Below are positions 53,065 to 61,940 of a stretch of DNA of 64,000 nucleotides, piece by piece. Position 1 is the first letter of the stretch. Every line of letters begins with the position of its first letter. The notes under the pieces are model-generated. The model saw only the letters and a list, made by a program, of their open reading frames with translations, had not been told where the DNA came from and made no database searches. The stretch covers positions 682,001 through 746,000 of the forward strand of contig NZ_CP062137.1 in assembly GCF_014843355.1 (NCBI RefSeq), read 5' to 3'. The DNA is from Actinobacillus sp. GY-402 (GTDB lineage: Bacteria > Pseudomonadota > Gammaproteobacteria > Enterobacterales > Pasteurellaceae). The translations under genes were made by a program, and so were the position numbers.

Positions 53065-54294
53065 ATGCAGGTTTATGTGTTTGCCGATTGGATTGGGCTT
53101 GACGAACCGACCTTAGTAGGAACGCTCAATGCAGATAAAATCAAAGGAAAAGAGCATTTCCGTTTTGCCTATGATGAACATTGGCTTAAGACTTCTGCTC
53201 AACAAATCGATCCTGATTTACATCTGTTTCGTGGCGAGCAACACAGCCAAAACACGCAGAATTTTCGGATTTTCTTAGATAGTTGCCCTGATCGTTGGGG
53301 GCGATTATTAATGAAACGCCGCGAGGCATTTAAGGCAAATCAAGAGCAACGCCGACCTAATCAATTGGGGGAAATTGATTATTTGCTTGGTGTACACGAC
53401 ACCAATCGTATGGGTGCATTACGTTTTAAAACCGATTTAAACGGCGATTTTCTCGATAATCAAAGCCAATTTGCGACACCGCCAATTTCATCATTACGCG
53501 AGCTGGAATATGCCTCATTGCAAGTTGAACAAGATAATACGCAAGATAATGATTACCTAAAATGGCTTTCAATGTTGATTGCACCAGGCTCATCATTGGG
53601 CGGAGCTAGACCGAAAGCCTCTGTGATAGACGAAAATCAACAGCTTTGGATTGCCAAATTTCCCAGCCGTTATGATGATTATGATATCGGGGCTTGGGAA
53701 TTTGTTGCCTATCGCTTGGCTTTACAAGCAGGCATTCAAATGGCGGAATGCCGTATCGAACGTTTTAATCAGCCCTTCCACACTTTTTTAACCAAACGGT
53801 TTGACCGCCTTGGCACGCAACGGCTGCATTTTACTTCGGCATTGACACAACTAGGCTATTATGACGGCGATTATGAGGCAAGTTATTTGGAAATTGCCCA
53901 GTTTCTCACACAACAAGGGGCAAACACCAAAGCAGATCTTGCTCAACTTTGGCGGCGTTTAGTGTTTAACATTGCGATTTCAAATAGCGATGATCATCTG
54001 CGTAATCACGGTTTTTTGATGGCGGATAACGGCTGGCGGCTTTCCCCTGCTTACGATTTAAACCCCGTACCTTATGCTCAAGGCTTACATTTAAACATCA
54101 CCGACAGCGACAACCGCCTTGATTTTCGTTTGGCTTTTGAGGTAGCAAATTTCTTACAACTTACGCCAAAACAAGCGAATGAGATTTATCAAGACGTTAT
54201 AGAAAGCGTGAAACATTGGCAAACCATTGCAACTGAAATTGGCATTAGTCGAGCAGAGCAGGAACGAATGAAAGGGGCATTTAGGTTGGAATAG
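53065..54294 (+). CDS. HipA-like serine/threonine kinase toxin
   Basis: This 409-residue protein has the HipA N-terminal domain (about 1-130) and the kinase domain. Family motifs include PGSSLGGARPKASV (the glycine-rich and Lys part), FLTKRFDRLG and the catalytic NSDDHLRNHGFLM with Asp and His in place, then SPAYDLNPVP. HipA kinases phosphorylate tRNA synthetases to arrest growth. Unlike E. coli HipA, this group has a compact N-terminus. It is translated together with the antitoxin. Confidence 0.87.
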   Translation: MQVYVFADWIGLDEPTLVGTLNADKIKGKEHFRFAYDEHWLKTSAQQIDPDLHLFRGEQHSQNTQNFRIFLDSCPDRWGRLLMKRREAFKANQEQRRPNQLGEIDYLLGVHDTNRMGALRFKTDLNGDFLDNQSQFATPPISSLRELEYASLQVEQDNTQDNDYLKWLSMLIAPGSSLGGARPKASVIDENQQLWIAKFPSRYDDYDIGAWEFVAYRLALQAGIQMAECRIERFNQPFHTFLTKRFDRLGTQRLHFTSALTQLGYYDGDYEASYLEIAQFLTQQGANTKADLAQLWRRLVFNIAISNSDDHLRNHGFLMADNGWRLSPAYDLNPVPYAQGLHLNITDSDNRLDFRLAFEVANFLQLTPKQANEIYQDVIESVKHWQTIATEIGISRAEQERMKGAFRLE

Positions 54295-54297
54295 GGT

Positions 54298-54364
54298 AAA
54301 GAGCGGTCGAGTTTTCACAAGATTTTGCAATCCGCAAAAAAATTCAGAAAACCCGACCGCTTGT
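54298..54364. terminator. Apl-type inverted unit, 67 bases
   Basis: GAGCGGTCGAGTTTTC and GAAAACCCGACCGCTTGT form the ends, with a core holding ACAAGATTTTGCAATCCGCA. The right end is ACAAGCGGTC on the minus strand, the uptake core of the Actinobacillus pleuropneumoniae group. Confidence 0.65.
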
Positions 54365-54973
54365 TTAGTTAATCCCCTGTTCCAGCAACATTCCCACTGC
54401 AATGACAATCATTAAAAGCCCTGAAATACGGCTAATTGTTTTGGCAATCGTTGGGCGGTGGCGGAGGGTGATACCTGCGCCGATACCGACAAAAGGATAA
54501 ATCAGCAAGCAGTTGAGAATATGGATCACGCCCAATAATACCGTTTGACTTGCCATTGACCAATCGGATTGCAAGGTTAAAAATTGCGGTACGATAGCTA
54601 AAAACATCAGTAACACTTTCGGGTTCAAACCGCTGACGGCAATGCCTTTGAAGAGCCATTTTCGCCCTAAACTTTGTGATAATGTGGTTTCACCGACAGT
54701 GGCTGGGGTTCGCACGATTTGTACGCCGATCCAAATTAAATACGCTGCTCCTATCCAATTCAGTAAGTGCAATAACGGCGGATAAGAGGCGATAACCACG
54801 CCTAAGCCCGCAGCGACTAATAAAATCACCAGTAAATACCCCAACAACATTCCGCATAGTGCAGGCAATACTCGCTTTTGCAAACCTGCAGAAATCAAAT
54901 ACGCCCAATCTAAACCCGGTACGCAGGTTAATGAAAGCGATAACGTCCAAAATCCAAATAACGTGCTGTCCAT
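54365..54973 (-). CDS. LysE/RhtB-family amino-acid exporter
   Basis: This 202-residue membrane protein has about six helices and the family start LTCVPGLDWAYLISAGLQ (where GP is more usual). The segment KWLFKGIAVSGLNPKVLLMF is typical of the family. It likely exports an amino acid or a homoserine lactone-like compound. It is divergent from an Lrp-type regulator, a common pairing for this family. Confidence 0.87.
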   Translation of the reverse strand: MDSTLFGFWTLSLSLTCVPGLDWAYLISAGLQKRVLPALCGMLLGYLLVILLVAAGLGVVIASYPPLLHLLNWIGAAYLIWIGVQIVRTPATVGETTLSQSLGRKWLFKGIAVSGLNPKVLLMFLAIVPQFLTLQSDWSMASQTVLLGVIHILNCLLIYPFVGIGAGITLRHRPTIAKTISRISGLLMIVIAVGMLLEQGIN

Positions 54974-55081
54974 ACATCGTCCTAAAGTAGTTTGAAATTG
55001 GGTAAAATTGTACTGATTTTGGGTTGGAAAGTGTTTGCAAAAGTTGCTAAACTTTGGCTTATTTTTAGAAGGAAATTGCGT

Positions 55082-55534
55082 ATGGATAGAATAGATAAGA
55101 AAATTATTGCGAAATTGCAGAAAAATGGGCGAATTTCCTTAACGGAGCTTTGTGAAAAAGTTGGGATCAGTCTGTCGCCTTGCCAACGCCGTGTTAAGCA
55201 GTTGGAACAAGACGGCGTTATTTTAGATTATCAGGCAAATATCAGTCCGCAAGCGGTAGGGCTAAATTTTTCTGCCATTGTGTTTGCCGTACTGAAAGAT
55301 GGTAGCCAAGATAGCATTACAGCCTTTGAAAATGCGTTATCGGACATTCCTGAAATTATCCAAGCTCAACGGCTATTCGGCGAACACGACTATATTTTGC
55401 ACATTGTTACTACGGAGCTTGGGGCATTTCAAAAGTTATATGATCAACGCTTGTCTAACTTGCCGTCCATTCATCGCTTGACTTCGACTTTAGTAATGAA
55501 AGAAATTTTACAACGCAGAGCTTTGCCGATTTAA
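55082..55534 (+). CDS. Lrp/AsnC-family regulator
   Basis: This 150-residue protein starts at 55082 (AAGGAAAT ahead), giving DRIDKKIIAKLQKNGRISLT, the typical start. The helix-turn-helix is LCEKVGISLSPCQRRVKQLE and the C-terminal RAM domain binds amino acids. It is divergent from the LysE-type exporter gene and probably controls it. Confidence 0.9.
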   Translation: MDRIDKKIIAKLQKNGRISLTELCEKVGISLSPCQRRVKQLEQDGVILDYQANISPQAVGLNFSAIVFAVLKDGSQDSITAFENALSDIPEIIQAQRLFGEHDYILHIVTTELGAFQKLYDQRLSNLPSIHRLTSTLVMKEILQRRALPI

Positions 55535-55537
55535 GAA

Positions 55538-55603
55538 AAAGAGCGGTCAGATTTTCACAAAATTTTGCGATTGGCAAAAATGTTGGAAAATCCCACCGCT
55601 TGT
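55538..55603. terminator. Apl-type inverted unit, 66 bases
   Basis: GAGCGGTCAGATTTTC and GAAAATCCCACCGCTTGT bracket ACAAAATTTTGCGATTGGCA. It is closely related to the units at 39776 and 54298. Confidence 0.6.
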
Positions 55604-55642
55604 AAGGTGCGTTAGCAAACGCACCCTACTTTTCAGACAGCT

Positions 55643-56518
55643 CTATTCCCCAAAAGCCGTTTTGAGCAATGCTAACACCGCATTGATTTTAGCCGATTGC
55701 GTGCGATGGGAAGTGACGGCATAAATCTGATGTTGGGGCATTGGGTGGTTGGGAAACAGTTGAATGAGCTCGCCTTTTTGTACATATTTTGCCGCTTCGC
55801 CTGAAAGTTGAAAAGTTAAACCGCAACCTGATAATGCTAGCGTTCGGGCGGATGAAATTGAGCTGCATTGAATAACTTTTTCAGCGGAAAAATCGCCTAA
55901 TGCCAAGCTGTGAAAGGCGGTGTTAAATGCGGTTTCACTGAATTTGATCCATTTTGCTTGTGCTAAATCCTTTAGCTGGCTAATCGGGTTTTGCTGCAAA
56001 TAATCGGGTGAGGCGTAAATGCCGAGCTGCCAAACCGTTAAAAGACGAGCGATTAACGGGCTGTCGGGCGGCAATGCTACGGCACGAATAGCAATATCTA
56101 CCGCGTTTTCCATTAAATTCACCACGTTATCATCAGGCAAAAAATGCAAACAAATTTGCGGATATTGTTTGGCTAATTGTCGTAAAAAGTACTGAACAGC
56201 TAGGCTGTCTAAAAATCCCGTTGGTAGGCTTAAACGCACGTCCCCTTTAAACTCCGTTTGTAAATGAGCTAGTTGCAATTGGGTTTGCTGCAAGGTTTGT
56301 TGAATTTGTTGCGCTCCTTTCAGCAAGATTTCCCCTTCAAGAGTGGGATTTAGCTGTCTGGTGGTTCGATTGAGCAATTTCATTGCGTAATGCTTTTCTA
56401 ATTGGCGTAAATGTTGGCTGATTGCCGAAGCACTTATGCCCAAATGTTTTGCCGCTGCCGACATACTGCCGCTTTCCATTACCTGTGCAAAAATCAACAT
56501 CGCTTTAACGCTATCCAT
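55643..56518 (-). CDS. LysR-family regulator
   Basis: This 291-residue LysR protein starts DSVKAMLIFAQVMESGSMSA, with the helix-turn-helix KHLGISASAISQHLRQLEKH. It belongs to the CrgA/YafC-like group by its general pattern. It is divergent from the nitroreductase gene, its probable target. Confidence 0.87.
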   Translation of the reverse strand: MDSVKAMLIFAQVMESGSMSAAAKHLGISASAISQHLRQLEKHYAMKLLNRTTRQLNPTLEGEILLKGAQQIQQTLQQTQLQLAHLQTEFKGDVRLSLPTGFLDSLAVQYFLRQLAKQYPQICLHFLPDDNVVNLMENAVDIAIRAVALPPDSPLIARLLTVWQLGIYASPDYLQQNPISQLKDLAQAKWIKFSETAFNTAFHSLALGDFSAEKVIQCSSISSARTLALSGCGLTFQLSGEAAKYVQKGELIQLFPNHPMPQHQIYAVTSHRTQSAKINAVLALLKTAFGE

Positions 56519-56634
56519 TTTTCCGCCTTATTGTTAAGTTTTACTTCAAAGTGTAATAAGAAAAGGTGGTATTATCAAATAAATTCTGCAAGATATAATA
56601 GCCGTGTTCACATCATTTCTTTGGAGATAAAAAA

Positions 56635-57267
56635 ATGAGCAATATCATTACATTATTAAATGAACGTCACGCAACACGTCAATTTAACGCCGATGTTAAA
56701 ATCAGCCAAGCGGAACTCACCGAACTGATCGCTGCTGCCAGCCGTGCACCGAGTGGCTTTAACAGCCAGCCTTGGAAAGTGATTGCTTTAACGGAGCAGT
56801 CACAAAAAGAAAAGCTGTTTCCGTTAGCCTTCAATCAAGCACAAATTTTGAGTGCATCGGCAGTGCTTATTGTGTTGGCGGATCGCCGTGCTTATCAACA
56901 AACTGCTATTGAACAGCTGAATAACACACAAGTGGAACAAGGATTTTTACCGCCGGAATTAAAAGAGCAAATGATTGGAATGGCAACGGGCTTTTATGCG
57001 GCACAAAATCAAGAGCAGACCGAGAAATTCTTAGGCTTAGATGTGGGATTATTCGCAATGAGCTTAATGTTAGTGGCACAAGAAAAAGGTTGGAATACCA
57101 GCCCGATGATTGGTTATATGCGTGATGCCGTGCGGGAAGCCTTTGAGATTTCAGCAGATTTTGAAGATATTTTATTGATTGCGATTGGCAAACAAACGCA
57201 AGCACCTTATCCGAGTTATCGTTATTCGACAGAAGCTGTCATCAGTTGGAATAAAAGCCCGAAATAA
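56635..57267 (+). CDS. Nitroreductase-family flavoprotein
   Basis: This 210-residue FMN-dependent protein reduces nitro-aromatics or quinones with NAD(P)H. It shows LLNERHATRQFNADVKIS, the flavin-binding RAPSGFNSQPWKVIAL and the stretch KGWNTSPMIGYM. GGAGATAAAAAA precedes the ATG. It is a different subfamily from the broken nitroreductase at 31825. Its divergent LysR gene probably controls it. Confidence 0.87.
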   Translation: MSNIITLLNERHATRQFNADVKISQAELTELIAAASRAPSGFNSQPWKVIALTEQSQKEKLFPLAFNQAQILSASAVLIVLADRRAYQQTAIEQLNNTQVEQGFLPPELKEQMIGMATGFYAAQNQEQTEKFLGLDVGLFAMSLMLVAQEKGWNTSPMIGYMRDAVREAFEISADFEDILLIAIGKQTQAPYPSYRYSTEAVISWNKSPK

Positions 57268-57357
57268 TCAGGGAAAAATAAAGTAAGAGAGGGTATAAAA
57301 AAGTTTTTTTTGCAAGTGAAAACTCGCTCAAAATCTACCGCACTTTTTGCCGTTTAA

Positions 57358-58245
57358 TCAATGTGATGCTGGTGATGTGATAAAAACTAAGCAAAGCAGG
57401 ATTAGAGCAATACCTAACCAACCTTGTGAAGTTAAGCGTTCATTGACCACCAATACGGCAAGTAATGCCGCCACAACGGGTTCAAACAGCGTAATCGTAA
57501 TGGCGGTGCTGGCGTTAATGCGAGCCAAACCGTAGCCAAAGCAAAGGTAACCTAAAAACATTGGAACGGTTGCCATATACAAACCGACGGCAAAATTATT
57601 CCACGACGCCAATAACGGCGCGCCGGTCCACAATAAGATGGGTAAAAGAAATACGGCGCCCAAGCCAAATGTTGCGCCCATCGCCGCTTTCGCACCGATA
57701 TGTTGCAACATCAATTTACGCGCCGTCCACGAATAAAGGGCGTAAGTAAAACCCGCGATTAAGCCTAATCCCAAGCCGAGCAAGGTATGATTTCCGCTAT
57801 TCTGATGCTGTTCTGAAGCCGAAAGTAATGCCATTCCGATAATACCCAACACAGCCCCGATGAGCCAACGCAGAGACAGTTTTTGTTTATCAAAAATGAA
57901 TTCGAGCAAAGCAGAAAGTAATGGCGCGGAACCAATGGTGACAACCGTACCGATGGTAATGCCCGCCAATCGCATTGAGCCGTAGAAAGCCAACGGATAG
58001 AGGGCAACAGCCAATGCCCCGACAATTAAATAGCGGCGATGACAAGCTAAATTTGAACGATAAACGGTAATTTGCCGAAAAGCGAATAAGGCTTGCAAAA
58101 AACCGCCGCCACCCATTGCCACCGCACCGATGGCCATCGCTGAAACCTCAGGGGCGAAAGCGGCCGCCGTGCCTGTGGTTCCCCATAATGTTGCGGCAAT
58201 GAATACCGCCAATAATCCGCTAAATGAAGATGTGATGCCTGTCAT
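57358..58245 (-). CDS. EamA/DMT-family permease
   Basis: This 295-residue protein has ten hydrophobic segments and two EamA repeats, with LLAVFIAATLWGTTGTAAAF at the start and LFEPVVAALLAVLVVNERLT in the second repeat. It is likely an exporter of amino acids or other metabolites (YedA/RhtA-like), substrate unknown. It ends next to a degenerate inverted USS unit (57300-57350). Confidence 0.82.
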   Translation of the reverse strand: MTGITSSFSGLLAVFIAATLWGTTGTAAAFAPEVSAMAIGAVAMGGGGFLQALFAFRQITVYRSNLACHRRYLIVGALAVALYPLAFYGSMRLAGITIGTVVTIGSAPLLSALLEFIFDKQKLSLRWLIGAVLGIIGMALLSASEQHQNSGNHTLLGLGLGLIAGFTYALYSWTARKLMLQHIGAKAAMGATFGLGAVFLLPILLWTGAPLLASWNNFAVGLYMATVPMFLGYLCFGYGLARINASTAITITLFEPVVAALLAVLVVNERLTSQGWLGIALILLCLVFITSPASH

Positions 58246-58441
58246 ATTTGTCCCTTAGAATGCAACGGTGAGATTTTATCAGAGGAAATCGGAAAATGAA
58301 AATACCGAAAAAGTGCGGGAAGATTTCGGCACGTTTTTTCATTTTCAGCATTGGGCGGAAATTCCACCGTTTTTTTGACGGTTTTGAAAAAATCCAAAAA
58401 TTAATCATTTATAAATCAATGAGTTAAAAAATATTTTAAAA

Positions 58442-58457
58442 CTTACATTTTTGTAAG
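58442..58457. promoter_or_regulatory. HxlR-type operator, copy 3
   Basis: CTTACA-TTTT-TGTAAG is identical to the copies at 34179 and 50585. It is followed by TACTTTTAAAAAGTAAG. TATACT at 58484-58489 lies 42 bases from its first base, as in the other two. No HxlR gene is adjacent here. Confidence 0.75.
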
Positions 58458-58542
58458 TACTTTTAAAAAGTAAGTTTTGAATATATACTGCGACACATCA
58501 GCCAATCGGCAATCTTAATCAACTTAACAAAAGGAAAACAAC

Positions 58543-59202
58543 ATGAAAAAAATCGCAGTCATCGGTGCAACAGGTTATGTGGGTAGCGCAGTGGTCGCAG
58601 AATTGGCAAGTCGTGGTCATCAGGTAACGGCGTTTGCGCGCAATATTGACAAAGTGGCAAAAGCGGACAACGTAAAAGCGGTCAGTTTTGATGTGAATGC
58701 GGCCAATTTTGCTGAGCAGTTAAAAGGGTTTGACGCAGTGGTCAGCGCGTTTAATCCGGGTTGGACAAACCCGAATATCGCCGAAGATTTCACCCGCGGC
58801 GCCAATTCGATTATCGCAGCGGCAAAAGCGGCGCAAGTGCCTTATTTATTGGTGGTCGGCGGTGCGGGCAGTTTGTATGTTGCCCCGAACGTACAACTGA
58901 TTGACACCGATGCCTTCCCGAAAGAAATTTTTGCCGGTGCCAATGCGGCGCGTAATTTGCTTAATGATTTGCGTGATCGTCGTGATGTCAATTGGGCGTT
59001 TATTTCTCCGCCGGCATTATTAGGTGCCGACGCGGGATTTAGCGAAGATCGCACGGGCGAATACCGTTTAGGCGGCGACGATTTGCTGATGGACGGCGAT
59101 GCGCCGGCGGGGATCAGCGTGGCGGATTTAGCCATTGCCATTGCTGATGACGCGGAAAAACAGGCACACTTGTTTAAGCGTTTTACGGTGGCGAAAAAGT
59201 AG
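58543..59202 (+). CDS. NAD(P)H-binding oxidoreductase (YwnB/NmrA-like)
   Basis: This 219-residue Rossmann protein has the cofactor loop VIGATGYVGSAVVAELASRG and VVGGAGSLYVAPNVQLID, typical of the YwnB/Rrf2-linked group often found beside HxlR regulators. It may act as a quinone or aldehyde reductase or as a redox sensor. AAAGGAAAACAAC precedes the ATG. It lies behind the third HxlR-type operator. The same leader and 3' end survive at 34210-34320, showing that a second copy existed. Confidence 0.85.
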   Translation: MKKIAVIGATGYVGSAVVAELASRGHQVTAFARNIDKVAKADNVKAVSFDVNAANFAEQLKGFDAVVSAFNPGWTNPNIAEDFTRGANSIIAAAKAAQVPYLLVVGGAGSLYVAPNVQLIDTDAFPKEIFAGANAARNLLNDLRDRRDVNWAFISPPALLGADAGFSEDRTGEYRLGGDDLLMDGDAPAGISVADLAIAIADDAEKQAHLFKRFTVAKK

Positions 59203-59215
59203 TTTGAAATAACGT

Positions 59216-59262
59216 AAAGTGCAGTCGAATTTGCAACAGTTTTTGCAAAGGCGACCGCCTGT
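59216..59262. repeat. Inverted uptake unit with drifted ends
   Basis: AAAGTGCAGTCGAATTTGCA and TGCAAAGGCGACCGCCTGT bracket a short core. Each end is one base from a true uptake core. It lies between convergent genes. Confidence 0.5.
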
Positions 59263-59263
59263 A

Positions 59264-60130
59264 TCACGCCACTTCCACCCGTTTCCCAATATCTTTCAAT
59301 TTCGACAATTCTTCCACTAATCTTGGTGCGTCATCTAGGCTGATGGCGAAAGTCCAGAGATAAGTAATCACCGCATAAATATGCCCGGCGGTCACGCCTT
59401 GTTTGAGGGTGAGTAGCGTGAGCGTGATGCCGAATAGCACCGCCATGGCGATGCCGATGGCGAGAAAGCTTAACGCTTCACGGTTGGAAATCAGGACACG
59501 CAATTTTTCCACCAAGCCGTAATGTTTCATCAGTTCGCGATTTTGGGCACGTTTGACGCAATCCACTTCTTTTTCAAGGCGGTTGTTGAGTTTGAAGTAG
59601 AGCAGGTCGTTCACTTTAACATAACGCGGCAAAATCAAGCCGAAACAGACGACAATCGCTAATGCCACCACGCCCGACCAAAATTCGATTAACAGCAACA
59701 TTGCCACTGCGCCTAAAATGGAAAAAATCGAGGTGATCAGTGTCGGCAAATGATGTTCAAAGAAATTCACAAATTCACGGGACAATGCCACGCGAGCACT
59801 GGTGGTCGAGGTGTCAATGCCTTTAATCCGTTGATTGAGAATCACCGGTACGGCAAGTTCCGTGTAAATGCGAGTGAACGCACGTGTGTCCACCGCACGG
59901 CGCGCCGAGCCTACGCTCCAAATAATCAAGACCGTTAAAGCATAAGCCAGTGCGGAAACCAGTTGCCCGTTTAACACCGCATTCACCGCAAAACTGCCTA
60001 CCAGCGGATAGGTTAGCAACAAAATATTCTCTGCCGCCACCAAACCGAAAGTCGCCAGTAAGCGTTTTTTATGTTGTTTGGCAATGTACTTTAAGGTTTT
60101 TGCCATTGTCGGTTGTGTGTTTACATTCAT
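59264..60130 (-). CDS. ABC-exporter-type six-helix membrane protein without ATPase
   Basis: This 288-residue protein is the transmembrane half of an ABC exporter, with about six helices, and stops before any nucleotide-binding domain: no Walker A or signature motif is present. A family of such stand-alone six-helix proteins is known, usually of unknown role. The ends look natural rather than truncated, since it starts with a proper ATG and its first bases overlap the end of the MarR gene (ATGA), giving coupled translation. Confidence 0.75.
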   Translation of the reverse strand: MNVNTQPTMAKTLKYIAKQHKKRLLATFGLVAAENILLLTYPLVGSFAVNAVLNGQLVSALAYALTVLIIWSVGSARRAVDTRAFTRIYTELAVPVILNQRIKGIDTSTTSARVALSREFVNFFEHHLPTLITSIFSILGAVAMLLLIEFWSGVVALAIVVCFGLILPRYVKVNDLLYFKLNNRLEKEVDCVKRAQNRELMKHYGLVEKLRVLISNREALSFLAIGIAMAVLFGITLTLLTLKQGVTAGHIYAVITYLWTFAISLDDAPRLVEELSKLKDIGKRVEVA

Positions 60131-60573
60131 TCTTTTTCTATTTCTGTTAAGTCAATTTGTTGGCGACAGGTTGCGCAAAATTCCGTCATCAGTGAGAACA
60201 GTTGTTCGGTTTTTTTCTTGCCGAAAAGGGCAAAGGTTTTTTCGCTGAGTTGGTTGGTTGCCGTCCACACCGGTTCTGCCTGCGCCTTGCCGGTTTCGGT
60301 TAAACGCATGATTTTTTCCCGTTTATCCACCGCACTTTCGCTAAACTCAATCCAGCCTTTTTCTTTGTATTCCTTACAAATGTTGAACACCGTCTGTTTC
60401 GGCAAATGCCATTCGTCACAAATAAACTTTTGCGTACATTGCCCGTTTTCTGCAGAAGCCAGCGAATACAACACCGCATAATGGTTATAACCCAGACCGA
60501 GCTTATTAATCCATGCGTCCATTGTGGCGTCCATTTCGCTGATTTGCTGACCTAATTTATCGAAGTTGCTCAT
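60127..60573 (-). CDS. MarR-family regulator
   Basis: This 148-residue protein has the MarR winged helix with CTQKFICDEWHLPKQTVFNI and the wing SAVDKREKIMRLTETGKAQA. AGGACAAAAAAC precedes the ATG. It is divergent from an RND adaptor gene; a motif AGTCTTAAAAATTACT lies in the shared region and again before the RND pump gene at 63702. It probably controls both. Confidence 0.87.
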   Translation of the reverse strand: MSNFDKLGQQISEMDATMDAWINKLGLGYNHYAVLYSLASAENGQCTQKFICDEWHLPKQTVFNICKEYKEKGWIEFSESAVDKREKIMRLTETGKAQAEPVWTATNQLSEKTFALFGKKKTEQLFSLMTEFCATCRQQIDLTEIEKE

Positions 60574-60644
60574 GTTTTTTGTCCTAAAAATGACTATGTA
60601 AGTGCGGTTATTTTAGCGAAAGAAAATTAAAAGGCAAGTAAATT

Positions 60645-60660
60645 AGTCTTAAAAATTACT
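60645..60660. promoter_or_regulatory. Shared motif, copy 1, possible MarR operator
   Basis: AGTCTTAAAAATTACT lies between the divergent MarR and RND adaptor genes. A 15/16 match is at 63651 before the RND pump gene. Confidence 0.5.
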
Positions 60661-60719
60661 TGATTTGGTCTTGAATATAACTATAATGCGACAAAAATTA
60701 GTCATTTATGGGACTTAAA

Positions 60720-61822
60720 ATGAAAAAAGTTTTATTCGTCGGTCTATTAAGCTTTTTGCTCATCGCTTGCCAAGACCAAAACGCCGAATCAACGGAAAGC
60801 AGTTTGATGAAAGTAAATGTGGTTCAGGTGCAACCTGCCGCATTAATGCAGACGTTGCGTCTTTCGGGTTCGATTACGGCGAAAGAAGACGTTGCTGTCG
60901 GAACGGCATTGCTTGGTTTACAAATTCAAACGGTCAATGTAGAAGTGGGTGATACGGTTAAAAAAGGGCAAATTTTAGCTACCTTGGAAGCGAGTAATGT
61001 GAATCGCAGTTGCGTCAAAATGATGCAAATTTGCAGCGAGCTAAGGCAAATTTGGCTTCGCAGCAATCCACTTTAATCGAAGCGGAAGCCACGCTGAAAC
61101 GTTATCAAACCTTGATGAAAAGCAATGCTATAAGCCGTCAGGAGTTGGAACAGCAACAGGCGAAAGCCCGTGTGGCACGCGCCGCGGTTCAGGTGGCAAA
61201 TGCGGAAATCGCTCAGGTTCAGGCACAGCTTGACGACAGCCGTCATCAACGTAAAAAAGCCGAGGTACTTGCCCCGGCAGACGGCATTATCACGCAACGC
61301 AATGCCGAAGTGGGTAATTTAACGGACAACAACGCCTTGTTTCATCTTGCACGAAATGGCGAGTTGGAGGCCACCGTTGAAGCCAGTGCGGAAGAGTTGT
61401 CTTTGCTCAAAACGGGCTTGCAGACGGAAGTTCAAGTGCTTGACCAAACGACAAGCGGTCAAATTCGCTTGCTTTCTTCCCAAATCGACCAGACAAGTCG
61501 TACAGGCAAAGTGCGTATTCAGCTGCAAAACCCAGCTCAAATCACGCTCGGCACACCAGCCTTAGCCTTAATCAGGCTGCCTGAAATGCGGGCAAACACA
61601 ACCTTGCCTTTAAGTGCGGTCAATTTTAACGCTGACGGAACCGCCTTTGTAATGATGGTCAATCGCAATAAACAAATAGAACGCCGCCCGATTAGCTTAG
61701 GCGAAGTCAATCAAGGCACGGCGGAAATCCTATCAGGCTTGAAAGTGGGCGAGCAAGTGTTGCAAAAGGCTGGTGCATTGATGAACGAAGGGGATCGGGT
61801 TGAGGTGGTTGTGAAAGAGTAA
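60720..61822 (+). pseudogene. RND efflux periplasmic adaptor gene with a frameshift
   Basis: Two frames together encode an adaptor lipoprotein of about 367 residues. The first (from 60720) has a lipoprotein signal (LLSFLLIACQ) and the first half of the lipoyl domain (VNVEVGDTVKKGQILATLEA). The second frame (to 61822) has the coiled coil LRQNDANLQRAKANLASQQS, the second lipoyl half KKAEVLAPADGIITQRNAEV and the barrel domains. The shift falls at about 61000-61006, where one base appears to be missing. It is either a recent mutation or a sequencing error. Confidence 0.82.
61574..61585 (+). repeat. DUS-like site inside the RND adaptor gene
   Basis: AGGCTGCCTGAA is embedded in the coding sequence (RLPE). 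It is the same Neisseriaceae dialect as in the 42.5-46.2 kb block. Confidence 0.55.
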
Positions 61823-61940
61823 CTTTATGAAACATGTTGGTTATAGCCATAAACATCTTTTTGAGATCGTTTTTTAAAAAAACGGTGAGATTTTGGATAA
61901 ATTTTGTTAACTTCCTTCCAAAATCTCACTATTTATTTTT

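Noticed and set aside
61826-61876. Short ORF after the RND adaptor gene
   Set aside because: It has 16 codons, no ribosome site and no similarity I recognise.
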